Source: Oncomelania hupensis
Taxonomy: Eukaryota > Mollusca > Gastropoda > Littorinimorpha > Pomatiopsidae
Length of the DNA: 64,000 nt
Assembly: GCA_036898135.1 (NCBI GenBank)
Contig: CM072515.1
Location: 52,103,034-52,167,033, forward strand
Reading direction: 5' to 3'
Positions 54,548 through 64,000 of the stretch are shown piece after piece. Numbering within the stretch: position 1 is the first letter of the stretch; the number at the start of each line of letters is the position of its first letter. Below the pieces are notes generated by a model, which saw only the letters and a program-made list of their open reading frames with translations, was not told where the DNA came from and ran no database searches. A program made the position numbers and the translations under genes.

Positions 54548-54935
54548 ACATTGGGGTGTCGGATAGGGCAGTGGTTGGAGCACTCGCTACTGTGTCGCAA
54601 GTTAAGCACCGTCCAGTGCGGTTAGCACTTGGATGGGTGACCGCAAAACGTGAAGCGACAAATACCAACGCCCCCAGTTGACTCAACTGTGTTAGTTAGT
54701 TATTTAAATAGATTAACGTCCCCGGACACATAAGCGTATAGGGGACGATAAGCGTAGTGTTCTCAACTGTGATTGAGTACCTACTCTCTTAAGGGTGGGG
54801 AAGGTAAAGCAGCGAGGGAGAGAGATGGGCATCACCCTCATTACGCTGGCCCAAGATAAGTGTGATCTCCAACATCACGCTCCCCTACAGCCAAAAGGCT
54901 ATGGGACTACCTTTACCCTTTACCTTTTACTCACA
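54548..54935 (+). mobile_element. 5S rRNA-derived SINE, only plus-strand copy
   Basis: The head reads GGTGTCGGATAGGGCAGTGG, then CGCAAGTTAAGCACCGTCCA and GTGCGGTTAGCACTTGGATG plus GGTGACCGC. This tracks the 5S rRNA internal promoter (AAGTTAAGCA and the GGTTAGTACTTGGATGG region) very closely. The body GGGGAAGGTAAAGCAGCGAG is shared with the minus-strand copies, and the end GGCTATGGGACTACCTTTAC carries a TTTACC tail. There may be an insertion in the middle (about 54,680-54,770) compared with the others. Confidence 0.88.
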
Positions 54936-55684
54936 TAGGCGTTTTATTTTGCTTTCCTGTTGTTTAGCAAAAGCAATGCTATCTCGCGGTAAAGAAGAAA
55001 GAGGGAGAGCCACAAAAGATACCATCTAGTGGGATATTAATGCTGGGGTCGAATAAAGGTCTTCTTCAAAAGGCTGGATAAAACAGGGATTGGGTTATCA
55101 AATGTTATTATGCCTTATATCGGAAGAGCCAATGTGTTGTTTTAGGGGGTCATACGAAGGTTAAGAAAGAAAGAAAGAAAGAAGATTCTAATGGTGTGTG
55201 TTGCTGCTGCTACGGATGATAATGATGATGATGAGGAGGAGGAGGAGGAGGAAGAAGAACAGGAGCGAGCGGCTGGTTGGAGGAGGACCACGACGATGTT
55301 GACGGCGGCGAGGAAGAGGAAGAAGAAGAAGAAGAAGAAGGTCCGCTCCAGTCCTAAGCGTGGCGGATCGGTGGGCTAAGGCTAAAATGATTTGCTGTTC
55401 CACATTAGATTTTCTGGCGCCAAGCCAAACACAAGGAAGCTTACTGGATGCCCAAACAGTGTAAGGTAGATTACACGATGCGCACAGTTCACAACGGCAA
55501 TCGTCAGATCAAGAATGATGCATGATGAGACACTAAAGCAAGAACCCGTCTTCAGCAGTTGCATGACAATTATGACTGAAGTCTGTTTGTTTATCAGTTT
55601 ATAGTCCCCTCTCTTCCCGTAAGGATTTTCAGAGAGGAGACTCTGATAAACTGAAGTCAAGACTGTACTTTACTTATATCAGGA
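54936..55684. other. No recognised gene; purine-rich triplets
   Basis: GAAA units at 55,158-55,180 and GAG/GAT/AAG triplets at about 55,218-55,340 give Glu- and Lys-rich frames. I do not support a gene. Confidence 0.5.
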
Positions 55685-55713
55685 GGAGGAGAAGGGGGAG
55701 GACGAAAGAGAGA

Positions 55714-55777
<64 letters not shown>

Positions 55778-55782
55778 GTTTG
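55685..55782. repeat. (GA)n microsatellite
   Basis: About 40 GA units with GGG interruptions. Confidence 0.96.
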
Positions 55783-55959
55783 TTCAAATATTAATAGTAT
55801 TGTGTTGACATTCAATGCTAAGTGCTGATGCTATATATTGGATACTGACCTTTACAAACGCAGTAATGTATCAAGAAACTGCAATATTAACACTCCATCG
55901 ATAGAAATGCACTGTCCTTGTAATGCGCTGCTATGGTATTGTCCCACGAACTGTGACAC

Positions 55960-55995
55960 TGTGTCGGACATCATCTGGCTGTGTCGTCCGACACA
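55960..55995. repeat. Perfect 10-bp inverted repeat
   Basis: TGTGTCGGAC and GTCCGACACA are separated by 16 bases. This is a short hairpin with no known role. Confidence 0.8.
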
Positions 55996-57126
55996 TGTGC
56001 AGCACAATGTTCGTTAACTGTAGGCAACTAAACACTTTTGTCCGTTCCTCAATGCATTGTGATTCTACTGCACACTCGTGAGATTGTCTCTTCAAACTCA
56101 CTTTTACTCGGGTCGGTCCGTATCTGTACTAACACGCCTAAAAAATAACTTTTCACTGACCATGTGAAAGACAACTGACTGACACTGGGATACCCGCAGC
56201 CTCGTTTCCGAAGAGTTATGAATAGCTTCGCGTCAGAGGACGCACAGTCACTCAAGTAACTAGGGATCTTTCGAAAGCGGGTGACAGTGAAAGTGAATGT
56301 GAATCGGGACTACTTATTGTTGTGACGTCAGCAATTTATGTGACGCTTTAACTTCCCGTGGTGAAAGGTCACGAAGTCTGCCTACCACAAGGAATAAAAC
56401 TTCGTGGAAAACCTGATTTCCACGAACTAATGTTAGTGAGTACATTTTGGTTATTAAATCGTTTGTAAAATGTCCAAAAATGATTTGAATTTGTATATGG
56501 TACATTACTCAACCATTTTAGAAGGAATAATGGGGATCTAAACTCGGTCTCAGGCTTAAAACGTATTTTCAAACGAGCTACTGAAAAGCCGTCATGGCTG
56601 TCTAGAATCTATCTATTCTGTATCACCAATCAGCAGTCCAAAAACTGTTTTATGTGACAAAAATGAAACTCGAAGCTAGATTGTAAAATATCTTCAATGT
56701 TAGAGCACTAATCCATCTTTAAAGTTCAACCTAATCGTTACATTCGTGTCAAATCATGATTTGTTAGAAGAAGCCTTACGTAGGCATAATAGTGCTCTGC
56801 CTCTGGGCCTGCCCTGTGTGTGCTCAATAAAATCACAACGAAACTAGGTGCTGGAATCGAAAGCGCACAGAAACACGTTCGTTTCGTTTCGTAACGCGGC
56901 GTAAGAATCTCCCGGCGTGCCTCTCGTTGGACGAAACGAACACACAATCACTTTCACTTTTACCCGTTCCGAAAGACCCCTATTATGTTGGCAGTTTCGT
57001 ACTCGATGTAAGCGCAGACGCTAAAGCGATCATTTCTCACTTCAATGTGTGTGTGTGGGTGGGCGTGTGCGTATGTATGCGATTTTATTCTTCCACTCTG
57101 TCACTGTCAGTGTAACTGTCGACACA

Positions 57127-57128
<2 letters not shown>
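55996..57128. other. No recognised gene
   Basis: Ordinary-looking sequence. Open frames on the minus strand (56,049-56,572) have no recognisable motif. Confidence 0.45.

Positions 57129-57222
<94 letters not shown>
57129..57222. repeat. (ATT)n microsatellite
   Basis: About 31 uninterrupted ATT units. Confidence 0.97.
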
Positions 57223-57223
<1 letters not shown>

Positions 57224-57631
57224 ATTTCAAATGTATTTAAATAATCCAATTCAATTTAATTGCTGTGTATTCTTGAAAAAAAAAATAGATTTTTATTCGT
57301 ATGTAAATGTACACAGCACACACATTCTCCTTGTGAATATTTATGAGGTCAATGATCTTTCAGATCCCACACTTCTCGCTTTAAAGATTCCTTTTACCCT
57401 CAAACTGTCAGATCTCTAAACGCCGCATCCTCCTCCCACCGCTGATCCCACTACCGTGCGCACGCCCTGCTCCTCCCAACATACATCTAGATACTACAGC
57501 GACTGTTATAATACAGAATGTTTTTGTGATCACTTTAGACTAGTCATTTGTGTTTTACTATAATTATCTCTCTGTTTATGTATTTTAGTATATAGAATAC
57601 CATGTAATAGTGATACTCTCAATGTGAGAGG

Positions 57632-57632
<1 letters not shown>
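57223..57632. other. No recognised gene
   Basis: AT-rich sequence between two microsatellites. Confidence 0.45.
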
Positions 57633-57676
<44 letters not shown>

Positions 57677-57791
57677 AAGTATTAGTACAGGCGATGACTG
57701 CGTGCGAGCATTTGGGTATGTTTGTGCGAGTGTGTGTGGTTGTGTATGCATGTGTGTATTTGTGTATGTAGGTGTGTGTGTATGCTTGCGT

Positions 57792-57870
<79 letters not shown>
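57633..57870. repeat. (GT)n then (GA)n arrays
   Basis: GT repeats at 57,633-57,672, looser GT-rich sequence to 57,785, then about 38 GA units. Confidence 0.95.
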
Positions 57871-57872
<2 letters not shown>

Positions 57873-58065
57873 GTTAAATATAAAACTTTCTGCAATTGTC
57901 CAACACCAAATAATATTCCGATTGTTGTATCTATTGCATGTCAATTGCGAAATAAATTCATGTTATCCTGTTATCCAATCAAGGATTGTGTATTGTATAA
58001 CTGTGTTTTTTTTTTTTAATTGCCTTCTTCATCGAAATAGTATAACTGTATTTATGTAAATGCAG

Positions 58066-58503
58066 TGCCTTGCGTGGAAAGAGGTGAGAGTTTTAAGCAC
58101 CAGAGCGACAACATGCACCTCGTCTCTACAATAATAATAACATGGAGATAAGGTGCTACAGAAGTCTTCTAGGCATTTCCAGGAAATCACCAACGACGAA
58201 GTCCGACAGACCATTACACAAGCCATTGGACAACACGATGACATGCTCATAGTGGTAAATAAACAGAAACTCCGATGGTATGGCCACGTCACCAGAGCAT
58301 CAGGCCTTGCAAAGATCATACTGCAAGGCACGGTGCAAAGAGGCAGAAGAAGAGGGAGACGGAAAAAAGAGGTGGGAGGACAACATTCGAGAATGGACTG
58401 GCTTGACACTGAGCGACAGAGAAAGATGGAGTACTCTAGTTTAACGATCATCTGTGGTGCCCAACGACTTTCGAGTTACGGGATAGCATAGGATAGGATA
58501 GGT
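58066..58503 (+). mobile_element. LINE 3' end, longest copy of the (GATAG)n-tail family
   Basis: The reading frames give MEIRCYRSLLGISRK-like sequence, then EVRQTITQAIGQHDDMLIVV, KQKLRWYGHVTRASGLAKII and LQGTVQRGRRRGR. A frameshift then leads to REWTGLTLSD-like sequence and a stop-rich end. It finishes GAGTTACGGGATAGCATAGG plus ATAGGATAGG. It is 5'-truncated just after the RT domain. Confidence 0.9.
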
Positions 58504-58973
58504 GGGGAGAGAGAAGTGCACCTGGGAGAGTTAGGGAGTGTGTTAGCTCGTGGGATGGGGATAAGGTGGGGGAGTGAGGAAGAAGAATTAGACACTTGAC
58601 GTTTTCCAATAGAGTGACGTAAAGACGTGGGTCATCCCCGGAGTTCAATACATTTTCCATGGGGATCACCCGCTATTGGTGAACACCCTGAAACTGAATA
58701 GGAAAACTGAAGTGAAAGAAATAGGGTAGTAAAGAGTGGCTTTCGGCTTAGGGCCTCCAAAGCATGATTGCCATGTTAAGAATGATAAGAGTAGGGAGAT
58801 GCACAGTGGGAGAAGAGAGGGAGGGGGTAAGAGCGGGAATAACGGTGCAGGAAAGAGAAAAATACATAAAATTTACGAAGGTTAAAGATAAGCTACATTC
58901 TTGCAGTGAGGGAGGGAGAGAAGGAGATAGACAGACAGACACAGACAGACAGCGGAGATGAAGGATGAGGCGA
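58504..58973. other. No recognised gene
   Basis: Purine-rich sequence with short GACA repeats at about 58,930-58,950; no family recognised. Confidence 0.45.
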
Positions 58974-59007
58974 AGAAGAAGAAGAAGAAGAAGAAAAAGA
59001 AGAAGAG

Positions 59008-59096
<89 letters not shown>

Positions 59097-59133
59097 AATA
59101 ATAATAATAATAAGAAGAAGAAGAAGAAGAAGC

Positions 59134-59219
<86 letters not shown>

Positions 59220-59245
59220 AAGAAGAAGAAGAAGAAGAAGAAGAA
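58974..59245. repeat. Alternating (AAG)n and (AAT)n arrays
   Basis: AAG, then AAT, then AAG, then AAT, then AAG, switching at about 59,007, 59,113, 59,133 and 59,191. It explains the long low-complexity frames on both strands. Confidence 0.97.
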
Positions 59246-59849
59246 AGCAGGCAGTAGAGATGAGAAGATTTCTTTTTGTTAAAAGAAAGAAAGAATAATT
59301 ATTACAGTTATACATTCGTCCTTGAAACGAAGTGTAAAGAGCAGATTTGAAGAGAAAGAAAGAGAGAAAAAGAGAGATAGAGAGATGGGGAAAAACAGTG
59401 GGAAAAGATAAGAAAAGATGAGAGAAAACAAAACAGTATACAGACTTACATTTATCAACCTGTCTTCCTACGTATTGCGCGGAGCTGTTCTGCGCCTTTC
59501 GCGATTTTGCTGCCGAATGACGAATACTATCCCATTTTGAACGAAAGGATATAATAAAGGACGAGAGAGATGCGATATATACGATATAGAGCCTAGGAAG
59601 AAAAGGAGAGGAAAGAAGAGGGCAAAAGACAAAGACACAGAACCAGATATATCCAAAACAGAAAAAGAGGGCAGCACCTGTTCGACATTTCAAGGATGAC
59701 GGCCCGAGTAACCCAAAACTAGCATGACCCTGATATACAAGCTCTTTACTCCTTTCTTTCCGATGAGAGTACCAACCAAAGTCTAACTTTAGCACGTATG
59801 TTACACGGTTGCTAAATATTACACGGTTGTCATTTTTATAATTGGTTGA
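59246..59849. other. No recognised gene
   Basis: Purine-rich flank of the array and ordinary sequence; no family recognised. Confidence 0.45.
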
Positions 59850-60443
59850 TTCAGCCCCGATGCTTGAATCTTGATAAGTGCAACTCAGATTCGTTTATCC
59901 GCGCAACCTGTTCACTCAGCAACAAGGCAGGAGTCGTTGTATGGGGTTTTCCAACTTTATTCAGCATACATCAACAACTGCATACAAGATCGCTCAGTCG
60001 CTTTTTCCACTCCCTAAGCAGACACATTGCACCACCTATATAGTCTCTCTACAATCGAGAGAAAGCTCCAACATTCGAGCTTGACGCAATAACGCCCAAT
60101 CAAAATAAAACTCGTCACAGGAACTATGCACTGTCTTACGTCATATAACATTATTAATGTTAGAAGAATCTCTTAGCTATTACTAGATTTACCTACACGC
60201 TTCGATCGATAGTAAGCAAGCAATTCTAGAAAATTCTCCAATAATATCGACCAACAAAAACCATCAATATTATACCAAGCTTCTTCTAACAACAACGCAA
60301 ATTCAAATCAAAGGTAAATACACTCTGGTATTGTATGCTTTGCAAAACAAAACGATCGGATCTATCGTGCGCGTCTCACACGTACTATCGTGCGCGTCTC
60401 ATACGTACTATCGTGCGCGTCTCCAACGTAACCACGCACGCAT
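59850..60443 (-). mobile_element. LTR-like dispersed repeat, copy 2
   Basis: Homologue of 52,165-52,760. The AATAAA signal on the minus strand (GCTGAATAAAGTTGG, at about 59,960) is conserved. Near the right end a unit of about 23 bases (ACTATCGTGCGCGTCTCATA) is present three times at 60,378-60,428 and its flank, against about two diverged units in the other copy. Repeat-number change in this position is typical of LTR U3 enhancers. Confidence 0.6.
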
Positions 60444-60454
60444 TCCATCGCACG

Positions 60455-60706
60455 GACATTAAAGATCCAAACGCTCGTGTCCTAACCGTGTGAGTGCCAG
60501 ATACCTAAATACAACCAGCCGAAGAACTACGTCCTCTCTCCCTATTGGCCGGGTCGCCCTAGTATCGTGTTCAGTTGATTGGGGAGTTGGACGAAGTGCT
60601 ACGGAAGCAATGGGGGCGGTCCGAACGGTTCGAGTTAGATCCTTATTAGTCAGCGCCTTGAGCAAATCTTGAGCTAGAAAAGCGCTACATAGTAACCTGA
60701 ATTAAA
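60455..60706 (+). mobile_element. SINE, 5'-truncated and diverged (family of 15,083-15,497)
   Basis: ATTAAAGATCCAAACGCTCG, GTGTCCTAACCGTGTGAGTG, CGGTTCGAGTTAGATCC and CAGCGCCTTGAGCAAATCTT plus GCGCTACATAGTA follow the order of the larger SINE. Confidence 0.75.
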
Positions 60707-62599
60707 TAAACAGATATACCAAAAAATAAATCAAACGGCAGGATGAAAAGAGCGAAGGGGTTGCAGGAATTCTCGAGAGACTAAAGAGTGCGCTTGCAGG
60801 TAACGCTCAATTATAACAATAGAAAAAAACAACAAAAGGATGGGCGAGGGAAATGTACGAAAAGTAAAAAGTTTATTTTTAAAAAAAAGAAAAAAAAGAA
60901 AAGAAGAGAAAGGAGATGAAACAAAACAAACAAACAAAAAAAAAACACACAACAACAAAACAAAAACAAGAAAAGATTAATTACATAGAGAATAGGAGAC
61001 AAGGTATGAAGAGAAATGAAAGCAGATCTGTCAACAGTGATTAGATACTTGCATTGTAGTCAAGATAAGTAAATAAGCTTCTGCCCGTAATCAGTATCGA
61101 GCTCAATCCAAACTTGCTGCTCCATGCTACGTCTAAACACAATAAAATCACCACCTCCACCGCAACCACCCCCTCCAACATCACCAACGGCACTACCAGA
61201 ATCATCATCGACGATTTTCTGTCTGAAAACCGCCCAGACAGGCCTACGGCTTAGCTGTAAGCATAATCGACCGGGGATGGAAAATCTGAATGTTTACCTA
61301 CAAATCTATGCCTGTGCGAATCAACAAGAAAGCGGCCTCGTATCTTCTAAATCGCATGAAAGTCTTTCAATAGAAGGTCTGTACATTGGTACCAATACAT
61401 GTTAACCTCGAGTGTATGCATACACGAAAACTAGTATTAGTACGAAGAAGAAGAAGAACTAGTAGTAGTACGAAGAAGAAGAAGAAGAAGAAGAGATGAT
61501 GATGATGATGATGATGATTGCTCAGAGGTCCATAATGAAATAACATTATCCATTAAGATTCTGCAGTAGTTTGTATTTCCCTCATAAGATTTAACAACTT
61601 CAGCATCAAAGGATAATTACGGACCTTTGTATATTGGAATCTGAGCACAGGTTCTTACACTCAATATCACTATATATTTTTGTTCTGCATGGTCTACCAC
61701 TCGCAATTTCCGGTTCAGCGACTGCCCCCTTCCCCCTTCCCCTCCTTCCCCCCAAAAAAAACCAAACAAACAAACAAACAAACAAACAAACAAACAAACA
61801 AACAAACGCCTTTCTTACTTTGTGTGTCCACTTCAAACTCAAACGGAGGATGCCGACGAATTACAAACACTCATAGCAACACTTTCGTATTAAGATGTCA
61901 CGTGCATGAATACTTCAAGTGCTGCATCCTACCATTCCCCATCTGTAACTTTCATAAGGATACAGAGACAATATATCATTGCTGTTTCAGCGATGCCATA
62001 ACATTCTGACGTCAGAATTAGTTTACACCACGTCACTGCAAAACTGAATGATAAAAAAATCCAGCCTTTTAGCGTTGAATGCATTTGGAAAGGGGCTGGT
62101 GTATTTGCGGCCATCCATGCTCACAGGTGCATCAGAGATTCATGTGTTGGCTACTATACCACCTGCACGTTCTTTCATCTATAAGTTCCATCATGTGCAT
62201 ATGTAACATGCTAAACAAAATAAAACAAGCAGAATCACTGGATCTGTGTATTTACACTCTTGCATCCATACTAGCGCCTGTCACGTTGCAAACGAAATCT
62301 CTTTTTTAAATTGCTGTTGTGCAACACTATACACCATTCACAGCTTGCGCGATCAAACACGCGCGATGAATCTCAATGCTGACGTGGTGTGATTTAAAAC
62401 AGATTATTTGCCACACGAATATATCACTTTCTACACCTTGCAAATTGCACGAGGACACGTTGATGAGGAGGCAGGCTCAAATGTTAACTAAAACGATGCG
62501 AATTAAATTAACGCAAGAAAGCCATTTCCTCGGCATCCATAATCATGCCCAATGGAAATTGCACACCACTTCAAAAACAAACTAAGAAACTGTAATATA
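60707..62599. other. No recognised gene; AAG, GAT and CAAA repeats
   Basis: A runs at about 60,880-60,960. AAG units at 61,445-61,495 and GAT units at 61,495-61,517. CAAA units at 61,762-61,807. The minus-strand VCLF frames follow the CAAA repeat. Nothing else was recognised. Confidence 0.5.
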
Positions 62600-62900
62600 G
62601 TTAAAGGTGAAAGTGTCCCCGCAACCTTTCGATCGTTCGGGGCCTCTTTTCTCTGGGCCAGCTTAATGATCGCGGTGCCTATCTCCTCTCCTTCGCTGCC
62701 TTACTTTCCCCGGTTCTAAACAGAGCCAGGTAGGCCTACTCATTCACAGCTGAGTGGACTGGGGGTGTGTTGTGCGCTTGTTGTCTTCCAAGTATGCTCA
62801 CCCATCCAAGCACTAACCAAGCTCTGCGTTGCTTAACGAAACATGTCTAGCGTGTGCACCCAAAGCACTATGCGCTTCTGCGCCATCCTAAAACTCTTTG
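62600..62900 (-). mobile_element. 5S rRNA-derived SINE, compact copy
   Basis: On the minus strand: GGATGGCGCAGAAGCGCATA, then GTTAAGCAACGCAGAGC and TTGGTTAGTGCTTGGATGGG plus TGAGC. The order is that of 5S box A, the middle and box C, followed by the body CAGTCCACTCAGCTGTGAAT. It is colinear with 11,020-11,345 and helps define the family. Confidence 0.85.
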
Positions 62901-63794
62901 TGATAAGAGGACCAGTATAACACAGCACTATGGCTTCTCGCCTTACATGGTCGGCTTGTAACCACACTCTTTTACAAAACATGAACAACAATAAGCTATC
63001 ACATGCCCACGCATCAATGTCTTAAATGGAATGCTAAAAGTAAGCGTGCCCAAACAAACACGGCTTCAAGACCACACAATCACAAACCCACACATACGTA
63101 TTTATACACATACCTGCCCAATAACACAAGTACACTCTGCGTAGCAGAGACTGGACGTAAGCCTCGGTCAGTCTCTGCTACGCAGTGTGACACCAGTACT
63201 CATTTGTTCAATGTTTCTGCAAAATGTACGGGAGCATGTGCGGGAAGGCTTCAAGCGAACTACATCGGTCTCTTACGCACAAGGTATTTTTACTACTACA
63301 TCGTTAACAAAAGCAGAAACGCATTCTTGAGTTTCCAAAATGGCTAAAACGCATAGCAGACTACACTTCCACAGAAACTTTTCATGTCAAACAAGAAGTC
63401 AGTCATTTACACACTTCAGTTTGTGAAATTGCATGGGTACTCTCATTTGCGTGTACGTACGAATTGGTGAAAAAAAAACAATAGTTATTTAATACAATAG
63501 GAGTACACACTGTCGACAGCTTTTATTCACCGTGACTATGGATAAGTACCCAGCTGTCGCCCTATGAAGTAGGTCTGTGTGCATTTATAATCCATTTATA
63601 GTCACACACACACACATGAATCACTTAAATAACAGCAATAGTGAAAGACAATGAATGATACAGACACAATTTGGAGTTCTTTTCCTTCAACTCTACACTC
63701 AGCTGAATCATCTCTTTCCTTTTGCTGTGGACTGAAACGCATTTACAACAGTGTATATCTTGATCGTGAACCTTCCGTCGTACTTTTTTTTTAA
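62901..63794. other. No recognised gene; one perfect 17-bp hairpin
   Basis: Apart from the hairpin at 63,137-63,185, only ordinary sequence and a short CA run near 63,604 are seen. The 114-codon frame at 63,003-63,347 has no recognisable motif. Confidence 0.45.
63137..63185. repeat. Perfect 17-bp inverted repeat with 15-base loop
   Basis: CTGCGTAGCAGAGACTG (63,137-63,153) and CAGTCTCTGCTACGCAG (63,169-63,185) are exact reverse complements. The stem is too short for an animal microRNA precursor. It could be a palindrome trace or a protein-binding hairpin. Confidence 0.92.
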
Positions 63795-64000
63795 CTTTTG
63801 AACTTTGAACTTTGTCTTTTTATTAGCAAAATCACATATAATTCAAGCATGAAACAAGGCTCATAGCCAAGGAGGGCATTTTAGCCAAAAAAAGTGGAAA
63901 AGGGGGGATGGGGAATTACAGACATTAAAAAACAATGAACGGCACACAAAAAGCTGCTCCATAGGCATCACAAGACAAACCTCTGAAATATCAAAAACAC
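63795..64000 (-). mobile_element. Probable LINE 3' end, cut by the window edge
   Basis: The plus strand shows AACTTTTGAACTTTGAACTT plus TGTCTTTTTATTAGC. Read on the minus strand this is a 3' UTR ending in a (CAAAGTT)n tail, the usual form of LINE 3' ends. No coding is visible up to position 64,000. Confidence 0.55.

Noticed and set aside
54600..54650. A true 5S rRNA gene
   Set aside because: Only the internal promoter region matches; the 5' and 3' ends of 5S rRNA are missing and the body is a shared repeat.
55191..55379. An acidic then basic 62-codon frame resembling a nuclear protein
   Set aside because: Glu and Lys runs come from GAG and AAG triplets; the short non-repeat part has no motif.
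58893..59795. A 300-codon minus-strand frame, the second longest in the window
   Set aside because: Most of it is the AAT/AAG arrays read as Leu, Ile, Tyr and Ser; the flanking parts have no recognisable motif.

Overview
The window is nuclear DNA of a metazoan. It is AT-rich, dominated by non-coding sequence, and crowded with microsatellites of every class (TA, CA, GA, ATT, GAT, AAG, GATA). It holds eukaryotic transposon families: non-LTR retrotransposons, tRNA- and 5S-derived SINEs, a Tc1/mariner-superfamily element, a hAT remnant and a foldback element. There are no bacterial-style operons and no compact genes. The mix of LINE lineages, the SINE tails ending in 'gcgctata' and the very long trinucleotide arrays suggest a marine lophotrochozoan, most likely a mollusc and perhaps a gastropod. 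That placement is an inference from repeat style, not from a diagnostic gene.

Host coding sequence is almost absent. The best candidate is on the minus strand at 2787-2931: a first coding exon with a hydrophobic signal segment and the mature start ALPNQIRVG, cut by a GTAAGT donor in phase 1. This is the layout of the first exon of AMPA/kainate-type ionotropic glutamate receptors. If that is right, the rest of the gene lies to the left, beyond position 1, and most of the window is its upstream flank. A second, weaker host signal is a CpG-rich stretch with CRE-, E2F-, GC-box- and YY1-like motifs at about 45,480-45,800.

Layout. 0-6 kb: a tRNA-like sequence, a SINE, the candidate receptor exon and a truncated LINE 3' end (minus). 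7-11.4 kb: two copies of a repeat called Rep-1 here, a SINE and a 5S-derived SINE. 11.4-18.4 kb: microsatellites and SINE tails. 19-22.5 kb: another Rep-1 fragment, an internally deleted endonuclease-type LINE and a hAT remnant. 24-29 kb: a degenerate tandem repeat, a 118-bp hairpin, LINE and Rep-1 copies, a SINE and an LTR-like piece. 31.4-33.9 kb: a decayed LINE spanning reverse transcriptase and C-terminal domain (plus). 36-41 kb: a 5S-SINE with a tRNA-SINE nested inside it, Rep-1, and a foldback element with a 9-bp target duplication. 43.4-44.8 kb: a Tc1/mariner-superfamily transposon with an uninterrupted transposase and 29-bp perfect terminal repeats. 47-64 kb: SINEs, LINE 3' ends, two LTR-like repeats, another two 5S-SINEs and many simple repeats.

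Nothing here acts as a gene pathway. The logic is parasitic: the LINEs carry the endonuclease and reverse transcriptase that could mobilise the SINEs and Rep-1 in trans, and the mariner-type element carries its own transposase. The most interesting material is the SINE biology (5S-derived heads, tails shared between different heads, SINE tails lying next to microsatellites), the foldback element with minisatellite arms, and the possibly active mariner-type copy. All similarity statements come from reading the sequence and from family knowledge; no search was run.
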